NCBI GenBank assembly: GCA_014695325.1
Contig: JACJNZ010000039.1
Location: 62,001-126,000 of the forward strand
Length of the DNA: 64,000 bases
Source of the DNA: Cyanobacteria bacterium FACHB-502
GTDB taxonomy: Bacteria; Cyanobacteriota; Cyanobacteriia; Elainellales; Elainellaceae
Direction: 5' to 3'
The notes beneath the pieces are model-generated. The model did not search any database and was not told where the DNA came from. It saw only the letters and a list, made by a program, of their open reading frames with translations. Numbering within the stretch: the stretch's first letter is position 1; each line of letters opens with the position of its first letter. Made by a program: the position numbers and the translations under genes. Positions 62,528 through 64,000 of this stretch are shown in pieces.

Positions 62528-62610
62528 GTTTGAGGCTTTGTAGCCCCCTGGATCTCCCGATCTGGGGGAACTTTAGAGGGGCAATGTAAAACCTTTCACA
62601 CCCCTCAAAC
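62528..62610 (-). repeat. Dispersed repeat, copy 9 (reverse)
   Basis: The ends GTTTGAGG/CCTCAAAC are inverted. On the minus strand it reads TTTACATTGCCCCTCTAAAG, then AGGGGGCTACAAAGCC, matching copies 8 and 1. It sits between two convergent genes. Confidence 0.75.
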
Positions 62611-62621
62611 ATCTTTTAACG

Positions 62622-64000
62622 CTAAGGCATGAGAGAGTCTACCTCGATCGCCCCTAATACTTGCAGTGCGGTTCGTTGTGCTTCTGTAACGCCGATGACC
62701 TCAGCAATATTCGTGCCGCTGTAGGGCTGGTCAGGCATGAGCGTGTTGAGGCATTCGCAAGTGTCCATGTCCCAAATATTGATCGTCCCGTTCTGACTGC
62801 CACAGGCAAGGGTCAGCGATTCGGGCAGTGTCGGAGAAGGTTGGGTCGAAGAACAAGGACGAAAAGCAATTCCTGTTCGCATTGCCTGGGTCGCGACAGG
62901 CAGGATTTTGACGCAGGTTCCGATCGCAACGTCCCATAGGCGAATCGTTTGATCGAGGCTACTGCTGGCAAGCCATTGTCCATCCGAGCTAAATGCCACT
63001 GACCAAACATTGTTGGTATGTCCGATTAGGGCGTGAAGGCATTGCCCGGTCTGTATCGACCAGAGGCGCACGGTTTCGTCGCTGCTAGCACTTGCTAGCC
63101 GTTGTCCATCGGGACTGAAGGCGATCGACTGCACTCGGCTCTGGTGTCCTGCTAAAATCGTCAGGCACTCTCCGGTACTTACCGACCAGAGGCGAGCCGT
63201 TTGATCTTCGCTGCTGCTGGCCAGGATCTCACCATCAGGACTAAAGCTAACCGACCAGACCCAGCCCTCATGTCCCTGCAAAAGGTTAAGGCATTTCCCG
63301 GTGCTGACTGACCAGATTCGCAGCGTGCAATCATCCCCACTACTGGCTAAGAATTCGCCGTTGGGGCTAAAGGCGATCGACTGCACCCAGTTGCGATGTC
63401 CTTGCAGAATTTTGAGGCATTTTCCACTTGATACAGACCACAGGCGTACGGTTTGGTCAGCACTGCTGCTGGCGAGGAGATGTCCTTGAGGATGAAACGC
63501 AACCGATGTCACCCAGCCTTCATGTCCCTGAAGCGTTTGATAATTGCAGGTTTGCAGATCCCAGAGCCGCACGGTTTGGTCGGTGCTGCTGCTCGCGAGC
63601 AGTTGCCCATCTGCCCGAAACGCCACCGAAAACACAGAGTTCGTATAGCCCTTTAAGGTTCTCAAACAACGACCTGTGGCGATATCCCAGAGCCGAACCG
63701 TTTGATCTGCGCTGCCGCTGGCGAGGGTTGCATCCTGAGCATTGAGCGCGACAGAAAAGATCGGATGGGTATGTCCGCGCAGCACGGTACGGCATTCGCC
63801 CGTTTGTAAATCCCAGATTCTCACGGTTTTGTCGTCGCCACCGCTGATCAGGGTCAAGCCATCTTCGCTCCAGGCGATCGATCGTACTCGCGCAGGGGCT
63901 CCACCGTCCTGCAAAGTCTGAATCCATTTTCCGGTTGCCACATCCCAAAGGCGAATTGTGCCGTCTGCGCTCCCGCTGGCAATGATTTGTCCATCAGTTC
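62622..64000 (-). CDS. WD40-repeat protein, probably the C-terminus of a STAND ATPase (5' end off window)
   Basis: The frame is open to the right edge (residues GQIIASGSADGTIRLWDVAT precede 63941), so the gene starts beyond the window and ATG 63941 is internal. About ten WD40 repeats are visible, each with a GH-type turn and a final W-D or W-S (SGSADQTVRLWDIATGRCL is typical). They would form at least one seven-blade propeller plus part of another. The end PYSGTNIAEVIGVTEAQRTA, then LQVLGA, is characteristic in my experience of cyanobacterial NB-ARC/AP-ATPase-WD40 proteins, so an N-terminal NB-ARC or NACHT domain is expected outside. Such proteins are signalling or immune-like ATPases. Confidence 0.88.
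   Translation of the reverse strand, partial: TDGQIIASGSADGTIRLWDVATGKWIQTLQDGGAPARVRSIAWSEDGLTLISGGDDKTVRIWDLQTGECRTVLRGHTHPIFSVALNAQDATLASGSADQTVRLWDIATGRCLRTLKGYTNSVFSVAFRADGQLLASSSTDQTVRLWDLQTCNYQTLQGHEGWVTSVAFHPQGHLLASSSADQTVRLWSVSSGKCLKILQGHRNWVQSIAFSPNGEFLASSGDDCTLRIWSVSTGKCLNLLQGHEGWVWSVSFSPDGEILASSSEDQTARLWSVSTGECLTILAGHQSRVQSIAFSPDGQRLASASSDETVRLWSIQTGQCLHALIGHTNNVWSVAFSSDGQWLASSSLDQTIRLWDVAIGTCVKILPVATQAMRTGIAFRPCSSTQPSPTLPESLTLACGSQNGTINIWDMDTCECLNTLMPDQPYSGTNIAEVIGVTEAQRTALQVLGAIEVDSLMP

Noticed and set aside
63939-63941. ATG 63941 as start of the WD40 protein
   Set aside because: The same frame continues to the right edge with another WD40 repeat.

Overview
The window is chromosomal DNA of a cyanobacterium, most like a filamentous non-heterocystous Leptolyngbya-type genome. 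The evidence is NDH-1 subunit H (ndhH), magnesium chelatase subunit D (chlD), a CGLD27-family protein, the cyanobacterial fbp-tal-zwf-opcA operon, PEP-CTERM proteins, and the octamer GCGATCGC (HIP1) scattered through most genes. No rRNA, CRISPR array, prophage or intact transposase was seen. One tRNA, tRNA-Leu(GAG), lies near the middle.

Layout. 0-6 kb: a gene cut by the left edge (phosphate-binding-protein-like domain, membrane segment, DUF4912, Gly-Met-Ser repeats), a Trypco1-type protein, an amidase and a D-ribulose kinase-like FGGY kinase. 6-24 kb: mostly housekeeping genes on both strands (PEP-CTERM/DUF4114 protein, GT2 glycosyltransferase, hisG, a coiled-coil/pseudo-PLD/TPR protein, ndhH, GNAT, rsmH, response regulator, lipA, NTF2-like protein, murG, AtzH-like protein, ferrochelatase-like protein with a His tail, lpxD). 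24.4-30 kb: the minus-strand carbon operon fbp-tal-zwf-opcA for the oxidative pentose phosphate pathway and the FBPase step. 31-33 kb: pilin-like gene, tRNA-Leu, a broken PEP-CTERM gene and a long gene-poor stretch. 33-41.5 kb: WcaI-like glycosyltransferase, yqeK-rsfS, CGLD27, asparaginase, chlD, a 145-bp MITE and a luciferase-like oxidoreductase. 41.6-49 kb: small membrane and stress-type genes (baeRF, cupin, MgtC, YihY, DUF2993, DUF2231, VKOR-like, DUF4112). 49.8-53.4 kb: a xylose-type sugar ABC transporter. 53.7-58.4 kb: an esterase and a tight operon of two trypsin-like proteases plus a LuxR regulator with a dead receiver. 58.5-64 kb: an RTX protein, a 0.9-kb gene-free stretch, an AT-rich CBS-HEPN-DUF4268 multidomain protein and the C-terminal part of a WD40 protein cut by the right edge.

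The strongest candidate for something new is the protein at 60712-62517. It joins two CBS domains (usually adenine-nucleotide sensors) to a HEPN-like region with an R-x4-H motif and a DUF4268-like C-terminus, in DNA that looks foreign, beside a probable STAND/WD40 gene. Other non-routine signals are a dispersed intergenic repeat family (nine copies here, one inside a MITE with a perfect 8-bp target duplication), short degenerate tandem repeats (12-22 bp units) in front of many genes, a 48-codon membrane-protein gene, and a short leader ORF before lipA. All functions are inferred from reading the sequence; no database search was run.
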